Assembly (NCBI RefSeq): GCF_963678635.1
Contig: NC_087066.1
Span: 30,509,301 to 30,573,300, forward strand
Source: Symsagittifera roscoffensis
Lineage: Eukaryota > Xenacoelomorpha > Acoela > Convolutidae
Length of the DNA: 64,000 nt
Direction: 5' to 3'
The notes under the pieces are model-generated. The model ran no database searches. It was not told the origin of the DNA and saw only the letters and a program-made list of their open reading frames with translations. This document shows positions 58,901 to 64,000 of this stretch, piece by piece. Both the position numbers and the translations under genes were made by a program. The first letter of the stretch is position 1. The number at the start of each line of letters is the position of its first letter.

Positions 58901-61453
58901 CCATCGTCAACAGGGGCAGTCCATTTGAGGGCTATCTTTTCGTTGCTATATTCTGGGTACTCGATAGGACCAGGCGGCCCAGGTGTGTCTAAAATAGGCA
59001 TACTCGAGTTTTAAAAAATACCAGATGACATGAAATATTGTTTACAGTTTTCCTTAACGCAGACTAACTTTCACTCTTAATTTCGGAATTTCTAACACAA
59101 ATACTTACCCAAGACTTGTACGTTACACTTGGCTTCAGCCGTGCCTCCTTCATTTCTCAACTGCACTTGCCATTTGCCCCTCTCTTCCTTACTCACAGAT
59201 GGCACCAGCAGAGTGGCCACTCCATCTTTGACCTCTAAATTGACCCGATCACTGGGCTTGACCTCTGTTCCATTGCAGAACCACACGGGAGTGGGCTCGG
59301 GGCAGCCGGTGAATTCAACGTATAGTTTGAGGATTTGGCCTGCCTGGAGTTTCTGGTCTTTCATGCCAAGCGCGGGGAAAGATATCTTGGGTGGGGCTGC
59401 AAAAGAAACTCAGTAGTTTTATAAAAACATAGCCAATCGAAACTCGGAAAAGAGTAATGAACGCAAGTATACATAAAAAAACACTTTGTTGAAAAAATTC
59501 TTTGAATTTCTAGAACGATTTATGACTGGCGCTTTTTTGATAACATTAATCCAACTTGACAAAACTGGATCATCAGGTAAAGTTTTTATTCTGTTGAAAA
59601 TCTAAAAATGAAATTCCACTTTCGAAACTAGAAATCGTTCGTTTTTCGCGCAATTTCCACGTTCGTATTTAGAGAGTGCTGTTTACGTCACTTTCAGCAG
59701 ATGAATTTCAATCAAACTCAATAAGTGCATATATACTTAAGTGCACTCATAAATGCATCAATATGAATGAACGCACATCTGTAGTTATTAGAGACTTATA
59801 TGCACATTTTAAGATTTTTTCCTGAAAAAAAAAACAAAAAAAGCAACAAGACCTATAAAAGAGTCTTCACTACGTTCATTACTCTTAATAAGTATGGTAT
59901 TTTTTGACTTGGGTTTTCTAAAAATCAATACTGAAAGGAGCGAAACTATTGATGCATCTGATTCTTTCAAATTGCACATTTACTGGTAATTAGAGAACAT
60001 AGCCAACTGACAGGTGGAAAAGAGTAATGAACGCAAGGAAACTGAAAAAAAACCGAATTGCAGAACCACACGGGAGATGTTGAAAATGTTGAATTTTTTT
60101 CTAAAAATTCAACATTTTAAATTTCGAAGAAAAAATAGATGGCCTTAAACCTCTTTGAATTTGTAGAAAAATTTATGATGACAAAACTGGATGAATAGAT
60201 AAATTTTTTAATTTGCAGGGAAATCTTATAATTTTCCGTGACCCTTACAATTTTGCTGTTCGATAGTGGAGTATGCCTTCTTTTTAACAATAGAAATGCA
60301 CTGAATTTAAAAAGTAATCACAAGTCAAACCGCGAAAAATCAAAGTTGAGCGTGAACAAATTTTAAGACTTTTCCTCAAAAAAAAAACAAAAAAATCAGC
60401 AAGGCCTATATAAGAGTACTCACTACGTTCATTAATCTTAATGTACAATTAATAAGATGAAACCGATTTCCCATTCCATCACTGTTTGAAAAAAAACTAT
60501 TCGCACTCAAAACCAGGTTTTCTTTTCTAGCCCGGCGTTTTTTAAGATACTTAAGATTGAATTTGAATGCTAGTGCGCCCGATTCTCTCTTATCATGACA
60601 TGAATTATCATTTCAATGCGCTGCTTTTGCATTCTATTGACCGTAAAAAAGAATCTAATTGTTCACGTAATCAAAGTCTGCTACTCACCTTCTGGCTCCC
60701 TGATCTTGACCTTGAGGGGCTGGCTGGGCAGACCTTTTCCGGCCTCATTCACAGGAATGACTCTGAATTCCACTTCATCGTCCATCTCAAGGTCATCAAC
60801 AGTGCCTGTAGGCACGTCTGTCTCTTTGCAAGGCCTGTTATATTAAACAATTAAGAATTTATGCAACCTTAATTTAAACTAGGTGGCTTTTAATATGAGC
60901 CTTAATAACGAACTTGCGTTTAATTCGCAATATTCGACATTTTTGTCTTCACCAATGATCGATTTTCATATAGATTTTTGCCCTTTATGGGCCTTCATGG
61001 TGTCCCACGTTTTCTCATTAAAGCAACACAATGAGTACCGTATTGTGTAAAAATTTTTATTAGTAAGCTAAAACCATAACGCGTACAACATCAATGGAAT
61101 ACGATTTCTAGGATTTCTAACTTGAATGCTTTGTCGCCTTTGCCTTTCTTCTCAATGATGTACTTGAGGATGGGACAGTTGCCAGTGTTGATGGGCGGCT
61201 GCCAGGAGAGAGTGGCCGAGTTGTTGGTCACTTTGTCCACTCGCAAGTCATCACATGCATCTGCGGGACCTGAAAGAAATTAGTGCATGAAATATCGAAA
61301 ATGGTTGATTAGGAACTAATTAAGCTGGTTAAACTGACGGATAGCTTCTCTGGCGGTGATGGGGTTGCTGCTAGAACTGGGTTCACTGTTGCCAGCTGCA
61401 TTCACTGCAAACACTCGGAACTCATACACTGTCATGTGGGTCAAGCCAGACAC
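31872..61453 (-). CDS. Twitchin/projectin-like giant Ig/FN3 kinase, C-terminal part (34 exons)
   Basis: The minus strand encodes the C-terminal 3,664 residues of a modular muscle-type protein. In order I read: half FN3, FN3, Ig, FN3-FN3, Ig, FN3-FN3-FN3, Ig, FN3-FN3, Ig, FN3-FN3-FN3, Ig, FN3-FN3, Ig, FN3-FN3-FN3, Ig-Ig, FN3-FN3, Ig-Ig, FN3, basic linker, Ser/Thr kinase, regulatory tail, Ig-Ig-Ig, short tail. The 34 exons sum to 10,995 nt, a multiple of three, and every junction keeps frame, most in phase 1 at domain borders. The block Ig-Ig-FN3-FN3-Ig-Ig-FN3-linker-kinase-tail-Ig is characteristic of twitchin and projectin, thick-filament proteins that act as elastic scaffold and stretch-regulated kinase. 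Titin and obscurin are the alternatives but fit the order less well. The 5' part lies beyond the window, because the first exon here starts in mid-FN3. Confidence 0.9.
33084..33100 (-). CDS. Alternative short 3' exon of the twitchin-like gene (candidate)
   Basis: A strong acceptor (CTTTTGTTTCAG) is followed by 17 nt that read, from the phase-1 end of Ig 3, E-I-S-Q-E and TGA. Its use would give a protein 32 residues shorter than with the 31,872-31,987 exon. I found no close AATAAA after it. It is either an alternative terminal exon or a cryptic site. Confidence 0.35.
33553..33823 (-). CDS. Twitchin-like exon: post-kinase Ig 3
   Basis: A complete Ig: VVVACSDLELTEGAPALFTA, VHWEFNGLLIKED, then MVEDEGTYSCYATNALGQVV and ARLFIN. 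The donor GTAAGT leaves phase 1. Two downstream exons fit that phase (31,987 and 33,100). Confidence 0.92.
34108..34481 (-). CDS. Twitchin-like exon: post-kinase Ig 2
   Basis: A complete Ig: FQKPSFLNQIKDKDVVAGST, core Trp in PEVCWMHNNVQL, a glycine-rich insertion around SSLQEGGGGEVLL, and DTDAGSYACILNSPAGQSRS. It ends with a linker, CPDLNGFLMTRSPPE. The donor is GTCAGA (weak), and the next exon continues in phase 0. Confidence 0.88.
34943..35485. mobile_element. Two old Helentron-like fragments in an intron
   Basis: A plus-strand 5' fragment (34,943 to about 35,110; GTTCCGACTTTCGAAGAA) is followed by a minus-strand fragment (about 35,180-35,485) with CTTTGTGCAAAAAAAGATC and CGAAATTTCC blocks. 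It lies between post-kinase Ig exons. Confidence 0.4.
36480..36905. mobile_element. hAT-type MITE with perfect 8-bp target duplication
   Basis: The element starts CAGGGGCGGAT and ends ATCCGCCCCTG, so its ends are inverted repeats. It is flanked on both sides by ACAAAGTT (36,472-36,479 and 36,906-36,913), the 8-bp duplication expected of hAT transposons. It has poly-G and poly-C runs just inside both ends and no coding capacity. It lies in the intron between post-kinase Ig exons. Confidence 0.85.
37002..37180 (-). CDS. Twitchin-like exon: second half of post-kinase Ig 1
   Basis: It encodes HHRHQELRQGLKHRIIYNGN, then LVITHCGMQDEGEYICHAQN and SYGERMAVATVKVTLA, the closing strands with D-E-G-E-Y-I-C. 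The intron before it (37,181-41,597) is the largest within the visible exons and holds a decayed retrotransposon. Confidence 0.9.
37490..37900. repeat. Intronic repeat related to 59.4-60.5 kb
   Basis: AGATGGCCTTGAA, TTTTTTGATAA and AAATTGGATCAATCGG blocks occur in the same order as in the introns at 59,430-59,620 and 60,120-60,230. The unit is diverged and non-coding. Confidence 0.45.
38190..40780 (-). mobile_element. Decayed non-LTR retrotransposon (endonuclease plus reverse transcriptase) in an intron
   Basis: Reading the minus strand of the 4.4-kb intron gives remnants in LINE order. At about 40,750-40,620 there is NIHSLSKKCR and KELPRAICLTETWFKNYQKS, matching the NI-x-SL and LTETW motifs of the apurinic-type endonuclease. 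At about 39,000-38,690 there is GSIFAALLLIFFIYDISSNQ, then ILYEEDTVI (from YADD) and KNKLSLNADETKILIF, the reverse transcriptase palm. At about 38,520-38,450 there is LLTNCKLFVQPIIEYGMLTY, the thumb. Stops and frameshifts occur throughout, so it is dead. It is CR1/Jockey-like in layout; the exact clade is uncertain. It is in the same orientation as the host gene. Confidence 0.7.
39470..39575. repeat. Dispersed repeat, copy 2 (AAGTTGCACTTCGCA family)
   Basis: GAGGCAAAGTTGCACTTCGC, GACCGATAACACT and CGAGTCTACAAAATT are colinear with the copy at 25,920-26,045. It lies inside the large intron, beside the decayed LINE. Confidence 0.5.
41333..41431. repeat. 49-bp tandem duplication in an intron
   Basis: A unit starting TTGCTCAAGTATTTTCGGGC is present twice head to tail without a visible mismatch over the shared part, so it is recent. 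Confidence 0.9.
41598..41715 (-). CDS. Twitchin-like exon: first half of post-kinase Ig 1
   Basis: It encodes DFRDAAPRFVRKPKQQDVVT, then QAARFECKIVGLSVPLVTW. APRF followed by a F-x-C-x-I strand is typical of I-set Ig. The Trp codon is split (TG|G) and completed over 4 kb away at 37,180. Confidence 0.9.
41772..42049. mobile_element. hAT-type MITE, second copy of the same family
   Basis: It starts CAGGGGCCGGTCTAGGA and ends near CCGCTGGTG. Its interior resembles the copy at 36,480 (shared TTTTAGGGT, GGGGTCGAAT and CCCCCTAAA stretches) but is shorter. The flanks CTTAAAAT and CTTAAATA match at 6 of 8 positions, a decayed target duplication. It lies in the intron after the regulatory-tail exon. 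Confidence 0.7.
42290..42404 (-). CDS. Twitchin-like exon: kinase regulatory tail (CRD)
   Basis: It encodes EIRDILVAMGKLSWYGSLRK, then VRGYAGYSFQENERVCAMG. The basic, aromatic stretch M-G-K-L-S-W-Y-G-S-L-R-K aligns by eye with the IGR-x(4)-SLRK segment of the autoinhibitory tail of twitchin kinases, which occupies the active site and can bind calmodulin-like proteins. The function is assigned by position and similarity. Confidence 0.85.
43396..43675 (-). CDS. Twitchin-like exon: kinase C-lobe end
   Basis: It encodes LTGLSPFMGNNDKETLHNIA, DHISQDAKNFITLLLKKDVS, then QRLTVDEALDHPWL, the usual end of the kinase fold, followed by the first residues of the regulatory tail. The donor was set as AGG|GTCAGT so that the next exon reads in frame. 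Confidence 0.92.
44295..44494 (-). CDS. Twitchin-like exon: kinase activation segment
   Basis: It encodes PENMMFVIPEATDVKLIDFG, then LATRLDPNDKVKVMFGTPEF and VSPEVV. The DFG motif is intact, unlike vertebrate titin kinase, where it is EFG. The APE-equivalent is SPE. It continues into helix F (HSDMWSVGVLTYTL). Confidence 0.95.
44755..44896 (-). CDS. Twitchin-like exon: kinase mid region with catalytic loop
   Basis: It encodes LSGGEVFEKIIDDSYELTEK and runs to the catalytic loop IIHLDIK. The loop is the HLD form of HRD, common in the MLCK/titin family, with the catalytic Asp and Lys both present. The donor is GTAAAC. Confidence 0.95.
45319..45616 (-). CDS. Twitchin-like exon: kinase N-lobe
   Basis: It encodes the N-lobe: a Gly-rich loop (EEIGRGAFGVVHRC), the ATP-anchoring Lys in HFAAKFVEV, and a helix-C Glu in VMKEIEIMKECTH. 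It ends at the hinge (IIMVMEF, the last residue completed by the next exon). The stretch before the loop (RKYIPKSSLMLKQRRFGDLY) joins the linker to the kinase. Family membership is MLCK/titin-like Ser/Thr kinase. Confidence 0.95.
46060..46202 (-). CDS. Twitchin-like exon: end of FN3 and N-terminal kinase linker
   Basis: The exon finishes the FN3 (FRVSAENVFGASDPCELSHS) and continues into a charged linker, THKEVDRDRELEMTEAKKRR, then QKLLDG. It occupies the place of the nematode twitchin NL linker, which helps inhibit the kinase. Assigning that role here is inference from position. Confidence 0.88.
46423..46636 (-). CDS. Twitchin-like exon: first part of the kinase-proximal FN3
   Basis: It encodes DRPEPVTDLKVANIAAQSVD, LTWTMPRDDGGSPISSYIVE and NWIRVANSHVCAASIGYLSP, ending at MQYR. 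This is the FN3 that packs next to the kinase in twitchin (FN31 in the nematode protein). Confidence 0.92.
46878..47165 (-). CDS. Twitchin-like exon: one Ig domain
   Basis: It encodes APKIKLPNRLLTANVFTRND, NPRPTLSVIRND, then TKKDAGVYLLKAENNLGSDS and TIEVSG. The core Trp is replaced (PTLSVIRND where W is usual). This is the second Ig of the Ig-Ig pair before the kinase-proximal FN3. Confidence 0.92.
47414..47586 (-). CDS. Twitchin-like exon: second half of Ig
   Basis: It encodes FKGNRPLTSSEKYRMSSDGS, then GEDEDDYSCQGKNKSGSVSS, with the canonical D-x-Y-x-C of an I-set Ig. The donor is GTGAGA. Confidence 0.92.
47720..48434 (-). CDS. Twitchin-like exon: FN3-FN3 and start of Ig
   Basis: It encodes two FN3 domains (MSWKASKNNSGVPLIGYTIE, YEFRIFAENEIG, VTWKAPSSDGGSQITGYVVE, YEFRVIAENKSG) and the opening of an Ig (VWEIPVVEDTIRPVSAQENH, FTCNIANCAEVKW). 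The last codon is split at the Trp, as at 49,560. Confidence 0.94.
48624..48760 (-). CDS. Twitchin-like exon: second half of Ig
   Basis: It encodes FFDSVQEGLAILFVKNINKR followed by AEGTYQLRAKNEAGTSSAQ and VQVTVH, the closing strands of the second tandem Ig. The acceptor is ACGTAG and the donor GTAAGT. Confidence 0.9.
49025..49345 (-). CDS. Twitchin-like exon: end of one Ig and start of the next
   Basis: It completes one Ig (IKDGKQIYSGRRAEIRED, AEIDEATYTCEISNAAG) and starts another (VEPTVEVDARKSKMVVREGD, LTWLLNNQPCVDEEM). The two tandem Ig domains have no FN3 between them, as expected at the N-terminal edge of the twitchin C-terminal region. Confidence 0.92.
49560..49845 (-). CDS. Twitchin-like exon: end of FN3 and start of Ig
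   Basis: It begins TSKWTRLTSSSMTTVNSLN and carries FVFRAYATNRAGSGPYSEL, the end of an FN3. It then starts an Ig (APVVTSFLGDMTGKLGDQMS) and stops exactly at the core Trp of ADVKW, whose codon is split across the junction (TG|G). Confidence 0.91.
50105..50236 (-). CDS. Twitchin-like exon: first half of FN3
   Basis: It encodes DLPGAPGAVRLVDVSPVSVS, then LAWSEPMFDGGTPVLGYHVE and CKQAG, the first FN3 strands. The donor GTACGC joins G|GC to the next exon. Confidence 0.88.
50475..51971 (-). CDS. Twitchin-like large exon: FN3-FN3-Ig-FN3-FN3
   Basis: A 1,497-bp exon holds five complete domains. FN3s are marked by LGWEEPLDYGGYSDISYVVE, YQFRIWAENDCG, LVWNAPRSDGGRPITSYVVE, YKFRVYAVNDAG, LNWKVPEDNGGSEITSYIIE, YMFRVFAENACG, LKWEKPRSDGGNKINGYIVE and YEFRVSAENFAG. 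The Ig between them has TVDWKKNGELVEKS and ARSDSGLYEVLLANEFG. It is the longest exon of the gene in this window. The equivalent domains elsewhere are on separate exons, so introns were probably lost here. Confidence 0.95.
52103..52264 (-). CDS. Twitchin-like exon: second half of Ig
   Basis: It encodes KPVKESSNVEIEGTHNLAML, then TRADAGLYNLTLTNDNG and ends TNVLG, completing the Ig domain begun on the previous exon. The junction G|GC restores a Gly codon. Confidence 0.91.
52508..52769 (-). CDS. Twitchin-like exon: end of FN3 and first half of Ig
   Basis: It opens MITGTRATLDDLEVDEEIEF, completes the FN3 begun at 53,625, then starts an Ig with PYILSYSKKTITVKAGEEL and the core Trp in TVSWTNKG. The donor is GTGAGC. 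The rest of the Ig is on the next exon. Confidence 0.9.
53314..53433 (-). CDS. Candidate cassette exon (40 residues) inside an FN3 domain
   Basis: This is a 120-bp open exon with acceptor CCCCTG read as CAG on the minus strand, donor GTGAGC, and phase 0 on both sides. It encodes 40 residues rich in Ser, Pro and Asn (GPSRRPSTAVTPLTPDSF at the start, then NLLGSGLNLAPQKN), with no fold signature. It falls between the C' strand (KEWTPVTK) and the E strand (TRATLDDLEV) of one FN3 domain. Skipping it restores a normal-length FN3 without changing frame. I infer an alternative exon; it could also be a constitutive loop insertion. Confidence 0.75.
53625..54691 (-). CDS. Twitchin-like exon: Ig, two FN3 and the start of a third FN3
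   Basis: Several domains share this exon, unlike the single-domain exons upstream. An Ig (APSYEIDPKAKNIVVKAGHS, VKWSHNGEEI, ATRDMCGDYKIKLENEYG) is followed by FN3 (MYWKAPLDDGGSEIIGY, YNFRVCALNLYG), FN3 (VTWKAPESDGGSPITGYVVE, YQVRVLAINAAGESEP) and the first strands of another FN3 (LTWDRPLTSERMKVIGYMIE, KEWTPVTKMPRSP). The donor is GTAAGT. The last FN3 resumes on the exon at 52,769, or first runs through the 120-bp exon at 53,433. Confidence 0.93.
54864..55475 (-). CDS. Twitchin-like exon: two FN3 domains
   Basis: It encodes DRPGAPGEPLDVRDITKTSC followed by LSWEKPRDLGGVEPEDILY, YKFRVTAENKYG, IGWEKPVRDGGSKIQGYVV and YLFRIRAVNEAGEGD, ending ITAKPLK. The first FN3 has a two-residue longer loop (GGVEPED) than its siblings. 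Confidence 0.93.
55741..56028 (-). CDS. Twitchin-like exon: one Ig domain
   Basis: A complete Ig domain: APEIDMNAWPKEITVVAGRP, core Trp in FTWYDQKGLRV, late strand RVDAGRFTLKLTNENGSTE, ending VNVLG. Phase 1 on both sides. Confidence 0.92.
56222..56518 (-). CDS. Twitchin-like exon: single FN3 domain
   Basis: One FN3 domain: DAPSKPGKPEPEKITDDSVT, WAAPTQTGGSPVSGYQVQMK, IEFRVVAENVAGQSAPSA, ending REPPS. Together with the preceding exon it makes an FN3-FN3-FN3 run, so this super-repeat is Ig plus three FN3. Confidence 0.92.
56727..57329 (-). CDS. Twitchin-like exon: two FN3 domains
   Basis: It encodes DVPGAPIPPVVVKEVARHSV and two FN3 domains with YYPPEDDGGSPVTGYVIEKR, YRFRVAAENKQG, WDPPNDDGGSPITGY and VEFRVAAVNEVG, ending VVRDPIG. 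The length (603 bp) equals that of the FN3-FN3 exon at 58,386-58,988, which suggests duplication of the super-repeat. Confidence 0.94.
57499..57783 (-). CDS. Twitchin-like exon: one Ig domain
   Basis: A complete Ig domain: IPNPEKDGLQDVTVRAGNSF, core Trp in IQWMANSREI, late strand QDLGVYIVNLSNIAGSTES, ending VTVLG. The exon joins the preceding one as A|TG, giving Met. Both flanking introns are phase 1. Confidence 0.92.
58386..58988 (-). CDS. Twitchin-like exon: two FN3 domains
   Basis: The exon encodes DTPGPPGPIEYPEYSNEKIA, then two complete FN3 domains with the signatures LKWTAPVDDGGS, YEFKVCAENIYG, LEWEKPTRDGGRPIKGY and YEFRVMALNEAG. It ends EDPP at a phase-1 donor GTAAGA. The FN3-FN3 pair between two Ig exons is one Ig-FN3-FN3 super-repeat. 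Confidence 0.94.
59109..59396 (-). CDS. Twitchin-like exon: one whole Ig (I-set-like) domain
   Basis: A single-domain exon bounded by phase-1 introns. It begins PPKISFPALGMKDQKLQAGQ and carries the core Trp in PVWFCNGTEV. The usual late D-x-G-x-Y-x-C signature is altered to EERGKWQVQLRN, so the second disulphide Cys is absent, as in many muscle I-set domains. It ends VQVLG. Confidence 0.92.
59425..60500. repeat. Two diverged tandem units in the intron before an Ig exon
   Basis: GGAAAAGAGTAATGAACGCAA occurs in both units (about 59,446 and 60,016), as do AAAACTGGAT, CTATAAAAGAGT-like and CACTACGTTCATTA stretches. The unit length is about 560 bp. The second unit also carries 20 bp identical to the adjacent Ig exon (60,057-60,076 against 59,272-59,291). 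Confidence 0.65.
60689..60834 (-). CDS. Twitchin-like exon: second half of FN3
   Basis: It encodes TGTVDDLEMDDEVEFRV followed by NEAGKGLPSQP and ends IREPEG, the typical FN3 C-terminal edge before an Ig domain. The donor is GTGAGT and the exon ends in phase 1. Confidence 0.9.
61122..61269 (-). CDS. Twitchin-like exon: first half of FN3
   Basis: The exon encodes PADACDDLRVDKVTNNSATL, then SWQPP and a YIIEKK strand, the A-C' half of an FN3 domain. The donor GTTAGA joins in frame to the exon at 60,834 and rebuilds the sequence DKAFKPCKETDVP. A later GT in the same stretch breaks the frame, which decided the boundary. Confidence 0.87.
61339..61453 (-). CDS. Twitchin-like exon: second half of an FN3 domain
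   Basis: This is the first exon visible in the window. It reads V-S-G-L-T-H-M-T-V-Y-E-F-R-V-F-A-V-N-A-A-G, the F and G strands of an FN3 fold with the YEFRV and N-x-A-G signatures. The acceptor is TTACAG and the donor GTCAGT. The first half of the domain must lie on an exon upstream of 61,453; I could not find it before 64,000, so the preceding intron is over 2.5 kb. Confidence 0.88.
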
Positions 61454-62539
61454 CTGTAAATTAAACTAGAGTCAGGATTGTATTAACTGCGATATAAATA
61501 AACTTTAGGGAAATTGAAATGAGACAGTTTTACTTCTATTTCGGCAAAAGCTCGCCATTTGACCAGTCAAGAAAAATCAACACTTCGTTAAGAAAATTGC
61601 AAGCTCAAAATTTCATGGTGCTTTTCAACAAATGCCTACTCTTAAGGGACTACATTTTAGGTTGCATACAGTCGGCACCAATATTCAACACAGAGGCAAA
61701 ACTGAGCGTCGCACCTTTTGCGATACAAACAAAATGCCAAAATTCAAAATATATACCTCAAAAGAAACATATTCAGTAAAGTATTGAAGAAATCGTACGC
61801 TAAAAAATCAAAAAAAAAAATCTTATTTCAATTCTTAGAGTAATCAATTACCTAAATCAACAGAAAGATTCTGGCCATTCAAACTCCATTCATTTCTTTC
61901 TCATAACAAATAGATAAAAACGAGTTAAAAAACTCCTAATTGAATTCAAAAACTTTGCTTGAAGTCATACAACCAACAGACTGCATGTCCTAGAGGAAAA
62001 TTTGGGACTAAGGAAAAGCCCTATCCTTTGCTTGCTTTAAACAAACATTAAAATAAAAAATGAAACGTTAAAACCAAACTTTAAAACAAAGAATGCAAAA
62101 ATTAAGCAATTGCCACAATATACAACTTGCAGAAAACCTAAGAAATTTCAAAAGCCTATAGAATTAACCCAACAAATCAACTATCGAATATTAACATTTA
62201 AATTCGGCACAATAAACAATTAAAAAACATTTAAATTCAATTCAAAAGACGGTACAATTAAATTCAACACAGAGGCAAAGCTTGAAAACGTTCGAAAAAC
62301 TACTGCGATAAAAACTTATGGTTATGTCGAATGGCGTTCCAAAATAATCTTAAAAAAAATTTGAAATCATTCACTTAGCAGCAATAAATACAACTTCATG
62401 ATTTTTAGAAGTTTTTTACGACCCATCCATGCTGAAGCAGATAATCCTATACAAATATATTTTGCCCTCGCAATTACGCAATATAAGTTGACTAGGCCGA
62501 AATAACAGTCTGCTTAAATATTTTTAAAAAATGGAAAAA
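61454..62539. other. Intron sequence of the twitchin-like gene (inferred)
   Basis: AT-rich with no FN3 or Ig exon on the minus strand, although the next exon upstream must encode the first half of an FN3. The intron therefore probably runs past the window end. Confidence 0.55.
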
Positions 62540-63410
62540 AATTACGCAAAATCAGACTATTTTTGGTTTCTTTCGATTCATTTTTCGTTTTGGTTTCTTT
62601 CGATTCATTTTTCGTTTGTTAAACGCTCACTTTTTAAATCTTGTATGGTTTTTATTGGTTCATTGGGTTTTTTCCAACTTAAATAGTTTTTCATTCATAA
62701 CAGGAACTTCAGTAATCTGTAAATTTACCAAATCTGATTTAATCTGTAAATTTACCAAACCTGATTTTGCAATTTTTTTCTTCATTTTTTAAGATATTTC
62801 AGCAGACTGTTTTAGATGCGTATAATCGGGTTCGTGTTTTTCGTTCTAGTTTCTTTTGGTTCATTTTTCGTTTTTTTTTAATGCTCATTTTTAAAATCTT
62901 GTATGGTTTCAATTGGTTTATTTTTGAAGCATTGCTCTTTTTCCAATTTAAACAGTTATTCATTTATAGCAGGAATTTCAGTAATCTGTAAATTTACCAT
63001 GTCTGGTTTTGCATTTTTTTATTTTGTAAATTATTTAAGGAAATTGTTATTGGTGCGTGTAATCGGGTTCGTGGTTTTCGTTCTAGTTCCTTTTGGTTCA
63101 TTTTTCGTTTTTTTTAAACGCGCAGTTTTTAAATCTTGTATGGTTTTTATTGGTTTTTTTTAAGCATGGGCTTTTTGCAATTTAAACAGTTTTTCATTTA
63201 TAACAGGACGTTCAGTAATCTGTAAATTTACCAATACTGATTTTGTCAGACTGTTATTGATGCGTATAATTGAACTTCCTGTTATAGTAAACACTTTTTA
63301 AATTGGAAAAAAAACATGATTCAAAAAGTAAGCCAATAAAAGCCATACAAGATTAAAAAATGTAAATTTAAGAAAAAACGAAAAAAAAAACGGCAGAAAC
63401 TAGGACGGAA
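62540..63410. repeat. Minisatellite-like array of about 230-bp units with an inverted end copy
   Basis: Three head-to-tail units (about 62,540-62,775, 62,790-63,015 and 63,040-63,245) share TTCATTTTTCGTTT, AATCTTGTATGGTTT, CAGTAATCTGTAAATTTACC and AATCGGGTTCGTG. At 63,260-63,410 similar sequence runs in reverse (CCATACAAGATTAAAAAA). A further 31-bp tandem duplication sits at 62,563-62,625. There is no open coding frame. Confidence 0.75.
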
Positions 63411-64000
63411 ACCACGAAACAGAATTAAATTTGAGAAATTTTTTTTTTGAAAAATTAATTACTACCTGAAACAGTTTTTACCTATTTACTACTTAAATGA
63501 TGGTAGTTTTAAATGAATTTCTAGAGTATGAGCAAGTCAGAAGTGATATTTACCATTCCTACTAAAATGACCATTTTTTGAGTAAAGTAGTTTACGGAAA
63601 AAAGTCTAGTACCCCATAGCAGTACCCTTGCTTATCGTAAGAGTAAGAACAATTGGATATTAAATGAGAATAAAAAAAAATGCAAAACGGAAAAAAACGA
63701 TAAAAACCAGGTATACTGAAATCAGATTTGGTAAACTTTCAAAAAAAAACAAATTTTGAATAGAACGGGCAACTAAAATTTATATATGCTCAAAACTTTT
63801 CAGTTAGTTGACGAAAGTACAGGCCTGGAAATGACTACCAATATCAGTCATCTCTAATCAAAAAAAAATTTTGATTTTAAAAAGTACCCAGTTTCAACAC
63901 CCTTGTTTATCGCAAGAGGTAATCAAACATTGTTAACAAGTCGAAAGTGGTATGAAGAAAAAAAAACTTAAAAAAACATTTGAAAAAACCGCCCTCCCCC

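Overview
The window looks like nuclear DNA from an invertebrate animal. It is AT-rich and full of diverged repeats. Its coding sequence is split into GT-AG exons that are clearly richer in G+C than the introns. The species cannot be named from the sequence. The main gene is of the twitchin/projectin type, which is best known from protostomes, so a protostome or protostome-like bilaterian is the likeliest source; this is inference.

Layout. About 1-11.3 kb holds no recognisable gene, only repeats, including a broken stretch that resembles hAT-type transposase and an unusual inverted duplication near 6.2-6.5 kb. The plus strand at 11,316-12,324 carries the last two exons of a rhodopsin-like GPCR (TM6, TM7 with NPxxY, helix 8, cytoplasmic tail); its earlier exons were not found. 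About 12.4-31.5 kb is a gene desert of repeats. The dominant family (about 0.5 kb, roughly twenty copies, both strands) has the hallmarks of short non-autonomous Helentron/Helitron2-type elements: an asymmetric inverted repeat, a 3' hairpin, and a T on both sides of the insertion. The same region holds two palindromes built around one shared 52-bp centre (18.4-19.1 kb) and a 1.8-kb element with 0.2-kb inverted ends.

From about 61.5 kb down to about 31.5 kb the minus strand encodes the C-terminal part of a giant sarcomeric-type Ig/FN3 kinase. I place 34 exons with compatible splice phases. They sum to 10,995 nt (3,664 codons plus stop) and include 20 FN3 domains (the first only half present), 13 Ig domains and one kinase. 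The order just before and after the kinase (Ig-Ig-FN3-FN3-Ig-Ig-FN3-linker-kinase-regulatory tail-Ig) is that of twitchin/projectin. All the usual catalytic residues are present. Only three Ig domains follow the kinase, where C. elegans twitchin has five. The gene continues 5' beyond 64 kb. Its introns carry a decayed non-LTR retrotransposon (38.2-40.8 kb), hAT-type MITEs, and a repeat that has captured a piece of an Ig exon. Introns upstream of 61.4 kb hold a roughly 230-bp minisatellite.

How the parts fit. The kinase protein would act in muscle thick filaments as an elastic, stretch-regulated scaffold and kinase. The GPCR is an unrelated neighbour on the other strand. The two most distinctive observations are the 52-bp-centred palindromes and the candidate regulated exons of the kinase gene: a 120-bp in-frame cassette inside an FN3 domain, and two competing 3'-terminal exons.
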